Shown here piece after piece: positions 32,921 to 50,623 of a stretch of DNA of 64,000 bases. The stretch is taken from NCBI GenBank assembly GCA_015039315.1, contig WIDE01000055.1, forward strand, positions 153,581 through 217,580, read 5' to 3'. Position 1 is the stretch's first letter. Each line of letters opens with the position of its first letter. The stretch comes from Clavulina sp. PMI_390 (lineage: Eukaryota; Basidiomycota; Agaricomycetes; Cantharellales; Hydnaceae). The position numbers were made by a program, and so were the translations under genes. The notes under the pieces were generated by a model. That model did not search any database. It saw only the letters and a program-made list of their open reading frames with translations, and was not told the DNA's origin.

Positions 32921-33269
32921 TATGGTCAAGTCTCCTTCGTCTATAATCGGGCTACGAGTTCACTATGCATAGGCGCCGTGTTAGTGTGAACGCCACCCCT
33001 TCCACGGTTTCCCGAATCCACGTAGAGCTTATTTCAAGCACCCATTCATATTGGATTAGGGAATAGTAACCTAGAGAATTCTGGTGCTTTGACTCCAATC
33101 ATAAATATGATAAGTCTAGCAAGTTTGTTGGCGAATTTCCTTCTGTAGATCTCTCCCTCACAATACATCTTAGGCTCTTCGACATACTATTATGTGTTAT
33201 CACGTTTCTGTCGCTGTAACTGGATGCGTGTCATTCAATAAGACCCTTGACACAATCTTGGCGCTCTTC

Positions 33270-33385
33270 ATCACCAAGCAAGGTGACAGCTTGTGTGGAA
33301 GAATACGCTGCTTGGCTATTCTTGGCAAGAAATGCCAGTGAGTCAAAGACGAGAGGGTCCAACGTTGTTAGGGGGATGAGGCCTC
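33270..33385 (+). pseudogene. Second, degenerate zinc-cluster relic
   Basis: At 33328-33370 the bases AAGAAATGCCAGTGAGTCAA and the following GACGAGAGGGTCCAACG look like the start of exon 2 in copies B and C (AAG then AAATGCAGTGGATCAAGAC in C). There is a one-base insertion that shifts the frame. Upstream, a GACAGCTTGTGTG stretch may be the first Cys-containing exon. It lies only about 170 bases before copy E. The match is short, so the call is moderate. Confidence 0.4.
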
Positions 33386-33545
33386 GTAACTAGTCAACAG
33401 GTCACTCTGGTGTACGTATCAATGTTCAACTGTCATGTGTAATTGCTTCCGATCGACAACCTTGAGGTAAACCAGCTGGTCGACCGACCACCTACGACAG
33501 CCTGCATCGAAGCCAAAAGTATCTCAAATTGAACCCTAACATCTG

Positions 33546-35632
33546 ATGGGCAGGGATGGTTCAAGAGGAACTGCGTGTCTCCGCTGTCACAGGCTCAAAT
33601 TAGTGCGTTTGCATGCATCATCACTTCTTGCTCGGAAGCACTATATGATGCCATTGTTCCTAGAGATGTTCCAGGTCTAGACCAAGCTGTAATCGATGTC
33701 ATCGTTTCCAAAAACCCTGTGCCTACCCCGGAGACCCGCTTCAGCCGCCTGGGAGCCCGCCAACGAAACTCCTTCAGGCCCGCTTGTTGGAGTTGGAGGT
33801 GACCACGAATAAGATGCTCCTGTCCTCAAGACACAATCTTGCCATAATTTCAGCGGGACTGCGAGAGCGAATCAAGCGCATTGGGACGTTGCCTGGGCAG
33901 CAGCCGCCGCCATACGACTCAATCCCAATATATATACCCTGTGAAGAGGGAGAGCCGGATCCACTGGTGCGGCAATTTCCGGGTAGTAGGAGACTCATTG
34001 CAGAAGATCTACAAGATGGAGATACCCACAATACTGAAAGATGGATCGTGGAAGATACCCTGAACTCTTTTAATTGGGTGAAAGGACAGGAACTGCCGCT
34101 CTCGATGTCCTTGTACCTGTACGTCACACCATCCTTCGTCCACGGTCACTTTCTAAGCTCTGGTTCTATAGCACTGAGATATTTCTACCGTATCGCTTAC
34201 ACTTCAACTTCTTCATCCCTCTTCCCAACTTCCTCCGCCGTCTTTCCCTCTCCCATTCACATCCCGAATCTACCCACCCCTGTTTACGGAATGCTTGCCA
34301 CCTCGCGGCGTGCAACGTTCTTGGAGGGCGCTGGGCCGATCTCGAGCCTTACTTTGCTGAGCGGACTCGCCAGTTTCTCGAGGAGGCTTTGATGCACGCT
34401 GATCGTGACCACATCACCCAATTCCTCTGGGCCAGTGTTCTCTTGGCCTCTTACCTCCTAAGAGCTCGGAGAGTCAGAGAAAGCTACGCGGTCATCTCTC
34501 CGGCCAGCAATTTGTCGATGGCTTGTGGTCTCTCATCAAGTCACAACACGGAGTCTGAGCCTGAGTATAGGCCAGATCAGTTCCTACTACCTCCGCCTGC
34601 TAGCGAGACTGAAGCACTGGAACGCATCTGGCTGGCGTCCTCGATCTTCATGACTGACCACTCGCTAAGCCTGTTGATGGGATGTTCGGGGACTTTGGTC
34701 TGCGATCCACGGTGGCGGCCTGACATGGACGAGGGTGAGATTGGTTATTCATGGTTCAAGGTTTGTGTCGCGACTTCATGACAATATATAGCGACTTGAC
34801 ATTCTGCCGCTGCTTGCATAGATACCAAGAGTGGATAACGAACGATTGTCAAAGATTTGGCAGTCCGATATCCATCGAAACATCTCTATCACGCTCCTGT
34901 TCATCGAGGTAACTGGCTTCGTGCTCTCAGCTCATAGTATGTGGCTCATCCCTTGCTGTTCATTTTTTAATATATTCATTCCTGCTTTTCCAGAAAGCCA
35001 ATCCAGCGGGGATGTAGCCAGCATCGCGCTTCTCAACTCCTTCATAAACTTTCATAACACGACAATTCCTCCACTTTCCGATGCTGCCAATAACTCCAAC
35101 TCTAATATTCTGCTCTCGCACGCAATGCTATACGGTACTTCAGCTATTTTTTACAGTCTGTTTGCAAGGAAAGACCCCAAGGCAAGAGGTGAAATGGTTC
35201 GCTGTGCGCAAAAGCTGGTGGAGGTTTGCAAGCAGCTTCAAGGGCATAAACGCCTTCACATTATGCAAACATCGCTTGTGCCAATGGTGAGCGGCTCTTC
35301 TCCGCTGTGTGATGCACTCTAATAATATGGCTGATGCAAATCCAAGTTTCATATGCTGAACGCTATCCGAATCTTTGCTCATGAATTGCGGAGACACGAC
35401 GCTGAGGAAAACCCAACTATTTCCACGGAATACTGTTATTCTATCCAGGTTGTTCTTGACTTTCTTGGTGGTATGACGGCATTGTATCCGGCCTGGAGTG
35501 AGTCATCACACTAGCTCTATATTGGCGTGACCATCCCGCCTGATGCAACTCATTTTACTTTTATTTTTAGAGGATTCTCCCGAGCTTGTCAAGGGAACAC
35601 TCACTTCTGCCATGGAGTCATTGAAGATATGA
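33546..35632 (+). CDS. Zn2Cys6 transcription factor, copy E (array member 4)
   Basis: Exon 1 is 33546..33602 (19 codons, including TACLRCHRLKL) and exon 2 starts at 33664 (RCSRSRPSCNRCHRFQKPC). The ATG at 33546 is in the cluster frame, whereas the ATG at 33556 is not. Further exons follow the family plan and end at 35630-35632. Linker: LLELEVTTNKMLLSSRHNLA. Domain: FLPYRLHFNFFIPLPNFLRR, STHPCLRNACHLAACNVLGG, FLWASVLLASYLLRARRV, YCYSIQVVLDFLGGMTALYP, ending in DSPELVKGTLTSAMESLKI. It is the last array member before the assembly gap. DNA-binding regulator with unknown targets. Confidence 0.86.
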
Positions 35633-35906
35633 ATCATGGATTCCCTCTTACCTACTTCCACTATTTCCTTCGCTAGCCTCGACTGATGAAACATTGTAGC
35701 CATACACCTAGGATTTTTCAAGCCATTTAATCGATTCTTAGCCCATGTTGAAGGGCTGCTAACTCGATAACGACCATGTTTTGGCCTCTGAATTGGCCTG
35801 ACGAGGGTGCAGAGATATAGCTGGCGACGGCCCAGGCATTATCTCCGTTTTAAGCCTCCTTCGATGAAGCTACCATCATTTTAGGGAGTCTGCTGCCTCG
35901 CAGTGA
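35633..35906. other. Flank of copy E up to the gap
   Basis: 3' flank of copy E. No gene recognised before the run of N begins. Confidence 0.4.
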
Positions 35907-36791
35907 NNNNNNNNNNNNNNNNNNNNNNNNNNNNNNNNNNNNNNNNNNNNNNNNNNNNNNNNNNNNNNNNNNNNNNNNNNNNNNNNNNNNNNNNNNNNNN
36001 NNNNNNNNNNNNNNNNNNNNNNNNNNNNNNNNNNNNNNNNNNNNNNNNNNNNNNNNNNNNNNNNNNNNNNNNNNNNNNNNNNNNNNNNNNNNNNNNNNNN
36101 NNNNNNNNNNNNNNNNNNNNNNNNNNNNNNNNNNNNNNNNNNNNNNNNNNNNNNNNNNNNNNNNNNNNNNNNNNNNNNNNNNNNNNNNNNNNNNNNNNNN
36201 NNNNNNNNNNNNNNNNNNNNNNNNNNNNNNNNNNNNNNNNNNNNNNNNNNNNNNNNNNNNNNNNNNNNNNNNNNNNNNNNNNNNNNNNNNNNNNNNNNNN
36301 NNNNNNNNNNNNNNNNNNNNNNNNNNNNNNNNNNNNNNNNNNNNNNNNNNNNNNNNNNNNNNNNNNNNNNNNNNNNNNNNNNNNNNNNNNNNNNNNNNNN
36401 NNNNNNNNNNNNNNNNNNNNNNNNNNNNNNNNNNNNNNNNNNNNNNNNNNNNNNNNNNNNNNNNNNNNNNNNNNNNNNNNNNNNNNNNNNNNNNNNNNNN
36501 NNNNNNNNNNNNNNNNNNNNNNNNNNNNNNNNNNNNNNNNNNNNNNNNNNNNNNNNNNNNNNNNNNNNNNNNNNNNNNNNNNNNNNNNNNNNNNNNNNNN
36601 NNNNNNNNNNNNNNNNNNNNNNNNNNNNNNNNNNNNNNNNNNNNNNNNNNNNNNNNNNNNNNNNNNNNNNNNNNNNNNNNNNNNNNNNNNNNNNNNNNNN
36701 NNNNNNNNNNNNNNNNNNNNNNNNNNNNNNNNNNNNNNNNNNNNNNNNNNNNNNNNNNNNNNNNNNNNNNNNNNNNNNNNNNNNNNNNNNN
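35907..36791. other. Assembly gap (885 N)
   Basis: Continuous run of N. It sits immediately beyond the tandem regulator array, a place where near-identical repeats often defeat assembly. The true size and content are unknown. Confidence 0.99.
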
Positions 36792-36990
36792 TCATCGACC
36801 CCGGGCTGCAGCGGAGTATATTCACTACAGTATGGCAGCTGGATCCTATATGATTATATTTGACACAGTTTATAATGGAACACAAGTCATCAGGAGCACT
36901 TTGGCACCACCACTGCCCACATCAACGCCAAACACAACCACACATTGTCTCAGTCGCCTGCGCTGGGCACACTAAAGCACGTTCCCTGGC

Positions 36991-42143
<5,153 letters not shown>

Positions 42144-42763
42144 CTGGATCTAGTGCTGGGCGAATCGCCGGCCCGGACATTGGTGTATGGATAAGCTGTG
42201 CAGCTTTTTGTTTCGAGTTCGGCGTAATATCTCCCTCCTCGATCAGAGGTTCCTGATGCCCATTGACATATGGATGTATTATGTATGGGACAGCCACCGC
42301 CACTTTCCCGCTTTATTGTAGAGCCTATTAGTGTTAGAGGGATTCTGTACATGGTTCTGCTTTGACCTCCTCGTTATCATCATTGCACTCCATTTTGTGT
42401 ATTTTTTCGCAGTGGTGTGGCGTGACTTTTTGATGACGTTGGAGACAGTGCATAAATTTTTTTCTGTTGCCAGACCCTGAGCGGTGCCATGCCAAGTTGA
42501 TCAACCAATCGTATCCACCAATTGTGGTGTCACACATTTTGGCGGTCGTGGTGTCGCTTGGTGCAACTGACAGACACACCCTTTGCGCTCTCCCCTTTTT
42601 TTCTTCTCCGTCTCGCTATCTGGTCTCGGCTTGCCGGTCGATCCTTGAGATTCTTGGCAACAAATTTGACATTTGAGCTTGACGCTCTTGGTGTTTCCCT
42701 TTCCGCCCAACTCGAAAAAGCGTCTCATGCTGCAAACCGCAGCAGCACATTGCCAGTGACCGG
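42144..42763. other. Intergenic, promoter of the Sel1-repeat gene
   Basis: 3' flank of PRP16 and promoter plus leader of the next gene; pyrimidine-rich (CCCCTTTTTTTCTTCTCCG) near 42590-42615. No gene seen. Confidence 0.5.
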
Positions 42764-45700
42764 ATGGAGACGGCCTTCTACCGTCGCGATGCTCCAGCTG
42801 GAAATCCTCGACCTGGTCCCAATAATGTGGGCGGGCCAGCTACACCAGACCAGAGAGCTGCCCTGCGCCCTCGCATCGGCACACGAGGCTTGAACAATGA
42901 CGATCTTTTTGAGCGTGACGGCGTCGAGCACTCGTATTCGCCTCTCGAAACACTCGTTCGCCAGACTAGTCTCAAAGGCGGCTGGCGCGTCAAACCTGGC
43001 GCGTCAGCCTCTTCTACGTCGCTGGGCGCCACCAGGGCTACTACTACAACATCAGCTGGATCTGCTGGGGCGCCTGCGCGAGAGGCGGCAGGTCCACCAT
43101 CATCATCATACTCTGCCAACAACAATCCAAACGTCGTAAACGCAGCGGCTGGTGGTCTCTCAATGAGAGTCCAAATGTCTGCTGGGTCGTCTAGTGCCAA
43201 TACTAGGCGGACTGCACCGACGCATCGAGCTCTGGCCGCCGCCAGCAGCTACCTCGACTCATATTACGGTTTGAGTGACGCTAATACATATGTCCCCCCA
43301 GATCGACTACAACCACAAAACTCCCAAAATCACCAAAACTTCCATGCACCCCTCACAAGCCCTCTACTCCACACCCAATTCCGTGATTCTACGGCCGAGT
43401 CGTCGTCGGATATTGATCCTTTGCGCGACTCGACTTTCTACAACAGCGACGTATCCCCTACTTCCTCCCCCTCCGCAAACCAGACTGCATACCCACGAGC
43501 ACCATCAGGGCCGCCATCGTCAAATGCTGTGCCGCCAAGAGGAGGAAACCTTCTCGCCTCAAACCCTGCGGGCTCCTCACACCGTCCCTCCGTCCCTCCC
43601 GCCCCTCTCAGGTTACCTCGGTTAACACTCGACGATTCAGTTATTGACCGTGACCAGATCCAAATCCAGTGGGACTCGGACCCAGATTCAGCTAGCCTGT
43701 TCGATGACCCAGCCAGGCGAAGCACCTTGACAGCGAGGTCAGGTTCTGTGTCAGCAGTACGCGGAATGGGTATCTTACCACCTTCGTTCACATTTCGCGA
43801 GGAAATTGAATCTCCCTCGGAAGAAATTGACGGGATGAGCTTCAATCAAGGGCATGGACGTCCACTCTCAGATCGTTCACTTGTCCTCCCTCCGTCAGTG
43901 AGAAACTTTGGGATCCCACCACCACTACCCAGACACTCTAGCCAGAGTAATACGAGTCCGTTGAACCCACGTTCTCCTGGTGTAGAATCTTTCAACTCTG
44001 AATCATCTTTCTATCCTTCGTCTGCTTCACCTCACGCTCTCACTCACTCCCCTGCCGATCTCCCCCAGCCTCTACCACAAACCCAATCAGACAAACCTAC
44101 ATCTGAACCATCCTCCGCTCGCCCCTCTCTCCCAACCACACAATCATCCGGGCCCTCGAATACGCCTGCCGCTCCTTCTCAATCACAATCGCTCGTCAAT
44201 CCAACCCTAGCATCATCAGCACCATCCTCAACACCAGTAGCAGCAGATGTAGCAGCGGCCCAGCGACGTCTTCGAACGGTCACGATGACCACCGTGGCGT
44301 CCGTCTCTGTCTACGATGACGATGGCGAAGACGGCGGCGGCGGCAATAATAATCAAGAGAACAATCGTGCGGGACAGACCTCCTTTGTGGACACATCCTT
44401 TGACGACGACGAAGACTACGCCGATGATTACGCTGCTGCGGATCAGCGCCCTATCTCAACGCTGGAGGATACGGTTGACCTTGCTGCCGTGCTCGAGTCG
44501 TCGTCGCGCGCAAAGTGGAAGCCCTTGGCGCTCAATAGTCCCAGTGCGAACGGTTCTCCGTTAGTATCTCCTGGGGGAGGAGGCGGAGGCGGAGGTTTCG
44601 GGCAGCAGCAACAGCAACAGGGTACTGAGCCAGAGTCGGAATCGCGGGATGTCCAAAGGAAGCAGCAGAAGGGAGGATATAGACAGAGTGATTTGGATCC
44701 GTTTGCGTTCCGCCAATATGAGGGGATGAGGAGGCCCAGTGCGAGCGGCGGCGGGCCCGGAGTCGGCGATGGTGATACTGCAGGTGTGTATTTCCTCAGA
44801 AGGCCTCTTCTTTGTGTATGGTACTAACGAATATGGATTGTGATTGTCATGACTAATCTTCTCATCAGACCTCAGCACTTCAGGTTCGAGTCATGGAGCC
44901 TCAGCCAGGCATAATGGAGTCCCTGCCATTGTCACTTCTCTGAGCTCTCCGATAATTGAGGAGCCTGCGTCGTCTGACTTCGATCAGCCCAACCCTGCCA
45001 TGCCATCACCTCTATCCAACACCCCCTCATCATCCAAACCGCCCACATCTACCGCCCCCACGTCATACCGTGGTCCAAATCTCGGCTCATCCAACTCGGG
45101 TAGCTTGTCTCGCGCAGGTTCCTCATCTTCACTATCGTCTACATCCAATCCTCATATAACCACTGGCACCGTGCCCGGGCTAAGCTCACGCTCTCAATCA
45201 CGGTCTCAATCGCGGGCGCGATCCCGAGCACAAGAGTTATCGTATGCATCAACTACGACCTCAGAACAAGGCTACGAGTATGGGTATGAGACTGATGATA
45301 ATGAGACGATGTCGAACCTATCACATTTCTCCTCTGCTGTAACGTTTCCAACTGCGACTGTCGTATCCACTTCGATCTCTCCTACGGACAGAAGGAACCG
45401 ACCAGGCATCCCCACATCGCAAAGCGAGCCCGTTCACCTTAGTCCTAGCTCTGGACCTTCCTCATCATCGTCACACTCATCACATCGTAACCTGAACCGC
45501 TCCCCATCCAACTCAAACTCAAACCCCGTGATGCCGCCTTCAAACTCCCTTTCGTCATCATCCTCGGGTGGGGAACGAGGAACAGCAAATATTCAGCCTC
45601 CAGCCACATTCGTCCTTCCTCCTAATCCAAACCCCAATCCCAATCTCAGTCCTAATCCTGCCCTACCTGACAATGCGGGTCCTAGTGCCGGCTCGAGCCC

Positions 45701-48571
45701 GACCAGTGCGGTCTCGAAACGCGCTCCGAGTCAGGTGGGCGGCGGGTTCAACTATTCACGGCCAATGCGCACCCCTGTGTCTGCATCTTCGTCCTCGAGT
45801 CCTAATGTCGGGTCTCCCACCTCGTTCGTGCAATCAGCACCGTCATCTGCGCGTATACCCGAGCGAGAAAAGGAGTTCATTACGTACAACGATGACCCTA
45901 ACCCCTCGTACGCCGGCTCTGGCGGCGCGCGCCCTCCGTTACCTTCTGCAACTGATAATACCGCATATGATCCTTCCAAGCGTGCACTAAGCCCACAGGA
46001 ACGTGAGCGCCAAGCTCGAGCACAGACGCATTTAGCGCGTGGCCTCGAAGAGAAGGATGCGGGGCGTGGGGGGATCGCAGGGCAGTTCGTAGATGAGCAG
46101 GGCAACTGGAGTACAAGAGCTGAGATTGCGGAGGGATCACGACCTGGGTTTGGGGACACTGATATGTCAGGGTACGGGGATGACAGAGAGGGAGGAAGGA
46201 ATGAAAGGGAGAGGCAGGTCTATGCTTATGCCAATGAAGCGGACCAGCCTTATGGCATGGTCTATGATCATACCTCCACCCACCCCCCTGCTTCTGATAC
46301 TTTGGGTGATATGAAGAGGCAGGAGTCGGTGCCTAACATCCACATTGATGACGCTCACGTTTACAATCCCGCCTCTCATGAGACCGCACCTTCATCTGAT
46401 CCGTACTCCGACCCATCCCTCGCAGCGTATAATCATTTTACCTCAGCACCTAATTCTTATCCTATATCCGGAAATACCCCGCCTATTCCTTCATCCAGTT
46501 CTCCAACTTCTCAAACACAGCGTCGCTATTCAGGGGAGTCGGCGCAAACTGCGGCGACGGGCGACGACTCGATGCGGTACTACCAAGCGCTTGCACCAAA
46601 GTTCCCGGTGCCACCATCTAGCCGTGGTCCTAGTCCTACTTATCGATCTGGGCCGAAAATCATGATGAATGGGGCGAACTCAAACGAACAAGTAAGTTGG
46701 CTCAGTTCTATCCGTTGTTTCTATGATACTGAAAGCACGTGCTCACACTTGCATTACATTGTATTTTAGTCGCCTGTGACCCCAGATAGACTAACTCCTT
46801 CGCCCGCCCATGCTATGCCACAGTCTCCTAACGCCTCACCATCCCGGCCGTTGAACCCATCAGAGCTATTCTCATCACCAAGAAGCGCCCCCCATCCTCC
46901 TAATCCTAATCCTAATCCTAATCCTTCTTACCCCCCTTCCTCAGCACCAGCTTCGCGACAGCCCGCTCCGCAACCGTCACCGGCGATAGATCCAGCCTCA
47001 AATCTGATTCCTCCTAACCAATCCTCCTTCAGTCGGCAGCCATCTCCCACTATGCAATATTCTTCTCCTTCCGCTAATACGGCCTACGCTCGAAACGGGT
47101 CTCTCACAAATGGATTATCCCCTTCCTCATCCATGTCTTCACCTGCCGTGCAATCGCAACGCTCTCCAGCCCCTCAGCCTGTAACGAACGTGCCTCTTGG
47201 GACACCCATCTCAAGGGGCAATGCAAGCCCAGACCCATCCTCCCGGCTCGCTCCCCCAGGCCAATCTGCGGCACAAAACTCCGCTGGTTCGCACGTTTCG
47301 CTCTATTCCAACTACTCCTACTATGGCATCCCAGACAGCCCACAAGCGAACTCGCCCCGTACCCCAGAGAGCTCAGGGAAGCAAAGTCCAGGAGGAGCCG
47401 GAAGGGGTTCACCTTCAATGCAGAAGGAACAGGACAAGCTGCTATGGACTCCGACGCTCTTACCGAGCCAGCTGACACCTGATAGGATGTACTACCAGCC
47501 GCAGTTCACCAATGCAGGTGCGAATATGGGCCCTGGGTCAAACACGAACGAACACAGATCGTTTTTCAAGAGGAAGAAGAGTTCCAAAGAAAGTAACGAT
47601 GGGCTTGCTGTTGTGTCACGATCTTTGATGGGTGGAAGCACGACGAATCTGAATCAGAAGGGTTACAATCCCACCTCGTCAGCCAACTCGTTCGGTCAAC
47701 TCTCCTCAGGTTCAACATCACCCCGCCATGGCCAACACCTTGCCGTTCCCAAACCCGGCGTCGGACCTGGCTTCGGCCGCGTTCCCTCCCCAGACTCTCA
47801 GGACCAATATCAACCTCGCACACCAGAACAATACCTCCAAGTTGGAATCACGCTCCACGAGAAGAACGAGCTTGCGCTGAGTGCTCACTGCTTTGAGCAG
47901 GCTGCGACCCTCAATGGTGGATGTGGGTTTGGAATGCTCATGTGGGGGTTGACTCTACGACATGGGTGGGGAGTGCGACCGGATGAGAAAACAGGTTTCG
48001 CCTGGGTGCGGCAAGCGGCGGACGCAGCTGTAGGAGATTTGGAAAAGGTAGTTGAGGGGGTAGAGGCTGATGCTGTAAGGGTGAGTGCTCGGCGGATTAT
48101 TACATATCTTCTCCTTGATGAGTTGGTGCTTATCAAACCTTCTAATCTTATCATAGAGTGAGCTTGTCCTCGCCATCTTCGAGGTTGGACAGTGCTACTC
48201 TAAAGGCTGGGGAGTGAAAGAGGATAAGAAGCTCGCATTCGTACGTTCCATTGCCACTTATAATCTGTGATATCTCACCTGATCTGACACGATCTATCAA
48301 CTCCGGCCTTGTCCCATCTAGGGCTACTTCCAAGTCGCAGCGCGTCTAGGCGACTCTGATGCCCAACAGGAGCTGGGATTCTGTTATGCCAACGGCAAGG
48401 GATGTAAAAAGGATAAAAAAGAAGCCGCCAAGTGGTATCGAGCTGCCGTGAGCGATTTTATTGTCGGTCCTATATGTTCCAGCCGTTCTCACCACTAATC
48501 TTCAACAGGCTGCGCAAGGTGTCAGCACCGTGGGGATGGCCTGGATATTCAAGGAGAAGTATGACCCTTGA
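42764..48571 (+). CDS. Sel1-repeat protein with giant disordered N-terminus (Dsf2-like)
   Basis: Six exons 42764..44783, 44869..46691, 46770..48080, 48157..48240, 48322..48447, 48509..48571 give 1808 aa with exact frame. About the first 1600 residues are disordered: Ser, Pro, Asn, Gln and Gly tracts, an acidic DDDEDYADDYAAA patch, a Gly run, a poly-Gln run and NPNPNPNP repeats. The C-terminal 200 residues hold Sel1-like repeats: PEQYLQVGITLHEKNELALS, then HCFEQAATLNGG, FGMLMWGLTLRHGWGVRPDE, VGQCYSKGWGVKEDKKLAFG and FCYANGKGCKKDKKEAAKWY. Yeast Dsf2 and related HCP-like fungal proteins share this order. Sel1 repeats scaffold signalling or wall/septum factors; the precise partner here is unknown. 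Confidence 0.88.
46897..46926 (+). repeat. In-frame CCTAAT microsatellite coding for Asn-Pro
   Basis: About five consecutive copies of CCTAAT (phase CCT AAT = Pro Asn) inside the Sel1-repeat gene. A shorter, more diverged Asn-Pro tract lies upstream near 45625-45660. Such tracts may vary in length between strains without breaking frame. Confidence 0.7.
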
Positions 48572-48938
48572 AGCCTGAACCCCTTGTTTGCCCCGTTTTA
48601 TTTTCTAGCTATGAATTTGCTATCGAAAGTTGTTATCATTTAACCACACACTCGCTCTCGCTTCTTCACTTTCTCCATTATAATCTTCTAGAGGTTATTT
48701 TTCCTTGGCTTTACCTTTGATTCTAGGTGCAACCGTTGTTATTCTCATTCTCTCCTATCGCTGAGCTGCGTGCCTGTACGCAGAGTTCTGCATATTTCTT
48801 CGTGTCTATTCCTAATCGTAACCCCTGGTAGTTCGAGATACCACTCTCAAATGTAATCAATGACGAGATTGCACACAATTGATTTGCATCATTATCCTAG
48901 CCAGCATGCTATATAAGTGTCTGTCGACGAGGGTTCTA
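48572..48938. other. Convergent 3' intergenic region
   Basis: 3' flanks of two convergent genes, T-rich; no gene seen. Confidence 0.5.
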
Positions 48939-50623
48939 CTACCCAGAAGAGGGTCCCGCGCCATCGGTACCCCCTACTGGCGCTCCAAGGTCGTCGAAAC
49001 TGCTCAGCATTGCTGAAAAGTCCATGTCACCCAAGGCGCCTAGGTCTATAGCCCCACCATCTTCCTCTGCGGTCTTCAGCAGGCTGCTGAAATCTAGGTC
49101 ATCCAAATTAACGCCGTCTATGCCAGGGATACCGTATTCGCCCAGGGAAGCAGCAGCCGTTGAAGATTCTGCTGGAGGGTTGAGAGCGGAAGTGTCAAGA
49201 GATATAGAGCTTGGATCAAAGTCAGGGAACACAAGAGAATCAGCAGTTATGGATGTCCCCGCTGCGTCACTCATTGCTTCACTCGCTTCTGTGATCGGCG
49301 CTGATGATGCTGGCTCTGCAGCGGCGCTATCTGCTGTCGTGGCGCCTGGTGCTAGGGCAGGGGCCAAGCTCGTTGCAAACGATCCAACATCAGATAATGT
49401 TGCAGCATCAGTGAAAGAACCGAGAAGTGCCGCCTCGTCCACTCCAACAGCCGTGTCACCAGAAGGAGCGGTGGGCTCCCCTGAGACGAGCGACATTGCA
49501 GCTTCTGCGTCGTTCAGGTCGGCCGTCAACTGGCTGGTTTGCTGGGCTTGGGCAAGCAATTGATGTATATCAGGCTGTTCAGAGACGGCTGCATCGGTAT
49601 CCATGCCGTCGCCGCCAATGGCAGTGAGATCCAAGCCCCCTTCATTGGACGAAGTGTCCACAACATCCCCAAAGAGGTCTAAATCCATCTGATGGGCTTC
49701 GCTCGGCGGAACAGCTGTTAGGTCGAGTAATACACCGGTGCGCCCAGAAGGTGGGGCTGAAGCGGATGCCAGGTCAAGCATAGCAACGCTTCCACTCGAG
49801 ATGAAATCGGGGGGAGGGGGTGGGGGAGGAGGACCGAGAGTAGTAGACATGAGATGAGGAAGCATGCTTGCGTCTGCACCGGGAGGAGGGAAGAAAGGGT
49901 TCGCGTTACCGCTGGCTAGCGATGATGGATGTGCGGATTGTGGACGGGCAGTGCGTGGAGCGAGAGTGACAGGGGATGGAGGCTGGTCGCTAAATGGCAT
50001 GCCGCGCAGGCCATCTGACGAAAGGTCGAGCCGCAAGGATATTGAACCTCGCTTTTGAGGCCTGATAGAGGAGTCGACTACTTCCAAAGGTGAAGGATCC
50101 AGGTCATCGGTCATGGTAGTGAGATCCACCACGGCGCCTCCAGCAGGGGAGCCTTTGAGGGCTGAGAGAGAGATACCATGAGGCGCAGAGGATCTCTTTG
50201 ATAGTTGGGGGGTTGCTTCCACTTCCTCTACATCCGAATCTGAATCGACGTGGATAACCCCATTATTGTCGACGTGATGTTTCGAGAGCTTTGGCTTCTT
50301 CATTAGCGGGGAACCCTCCTCATCTGAAGAGAGTACAATTGGTTCAGCGGAACGTTTGGTAGAGCCATGGGGCGTTTGATTATCTGAAGGGGATAGCAGC
50401 GCTTTCTTTCGCTCGATGTCGCGCTTGAGGACAGCCATTGCTTGGAGCTAGGAGCACTTAATGGATACAGAGCAAAATTCAGCCAGTTTGGACTACTCAC
50501 CAGGCGTTCCTGTATAATGTCGCACGTTTGATCATAGCGCTCAAACTCTGTGCCCAGCTGTGAAACCAAAGACTTGGGCAGGGAGGACAGGGTGGGCGGA
50601 ATTGATCTAAGCAGTGGTGGCAT
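48939..50623 (-). CDS. Acidic disordered protein with N-terminal helical domain
   Basis: Two exons, complement of 50501..50623 and 48939..50447, give 543 aa in frame. Residues 1-60 form a helical start: LRSIPPTLSSLPKSLVSQLG, then EFERYDQTCDIIQERLLQAM and AVLKRDIERKKALL. The basic segment MKKPKLSKHH near residue 90 could be a nuclear localisation signal. The rest is long, acidic and Asp/Ser/Ala/Pro-rich, with repeated hydrophobic-acidic motifs (IPGIDGVNLDDLDFSSLLKT, LGDMDFSAMLSSFDDLG). These look like transactivation or coactivator-binding segments. Such composition fits a transcriptional coregulator; a fungal Mediator-like subunit is one possibility. I recognise no named family, and the function is unassigned. 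Confidence 0.8.

Noticed and set aside
33556..33602. ATG at 33556 as the start of copy E
   Set aside because: It is in a frame that reaches a TAG at the splice site; the ATG at 33546 is in the Cys-cluster frame.
24715..35632. Secondary-metabolite gene cluster around the Zn2Cys6 genes
   Set aside because: No polyketide, peptide, terpene or P450 genes and no transporter is present in or beside the array.
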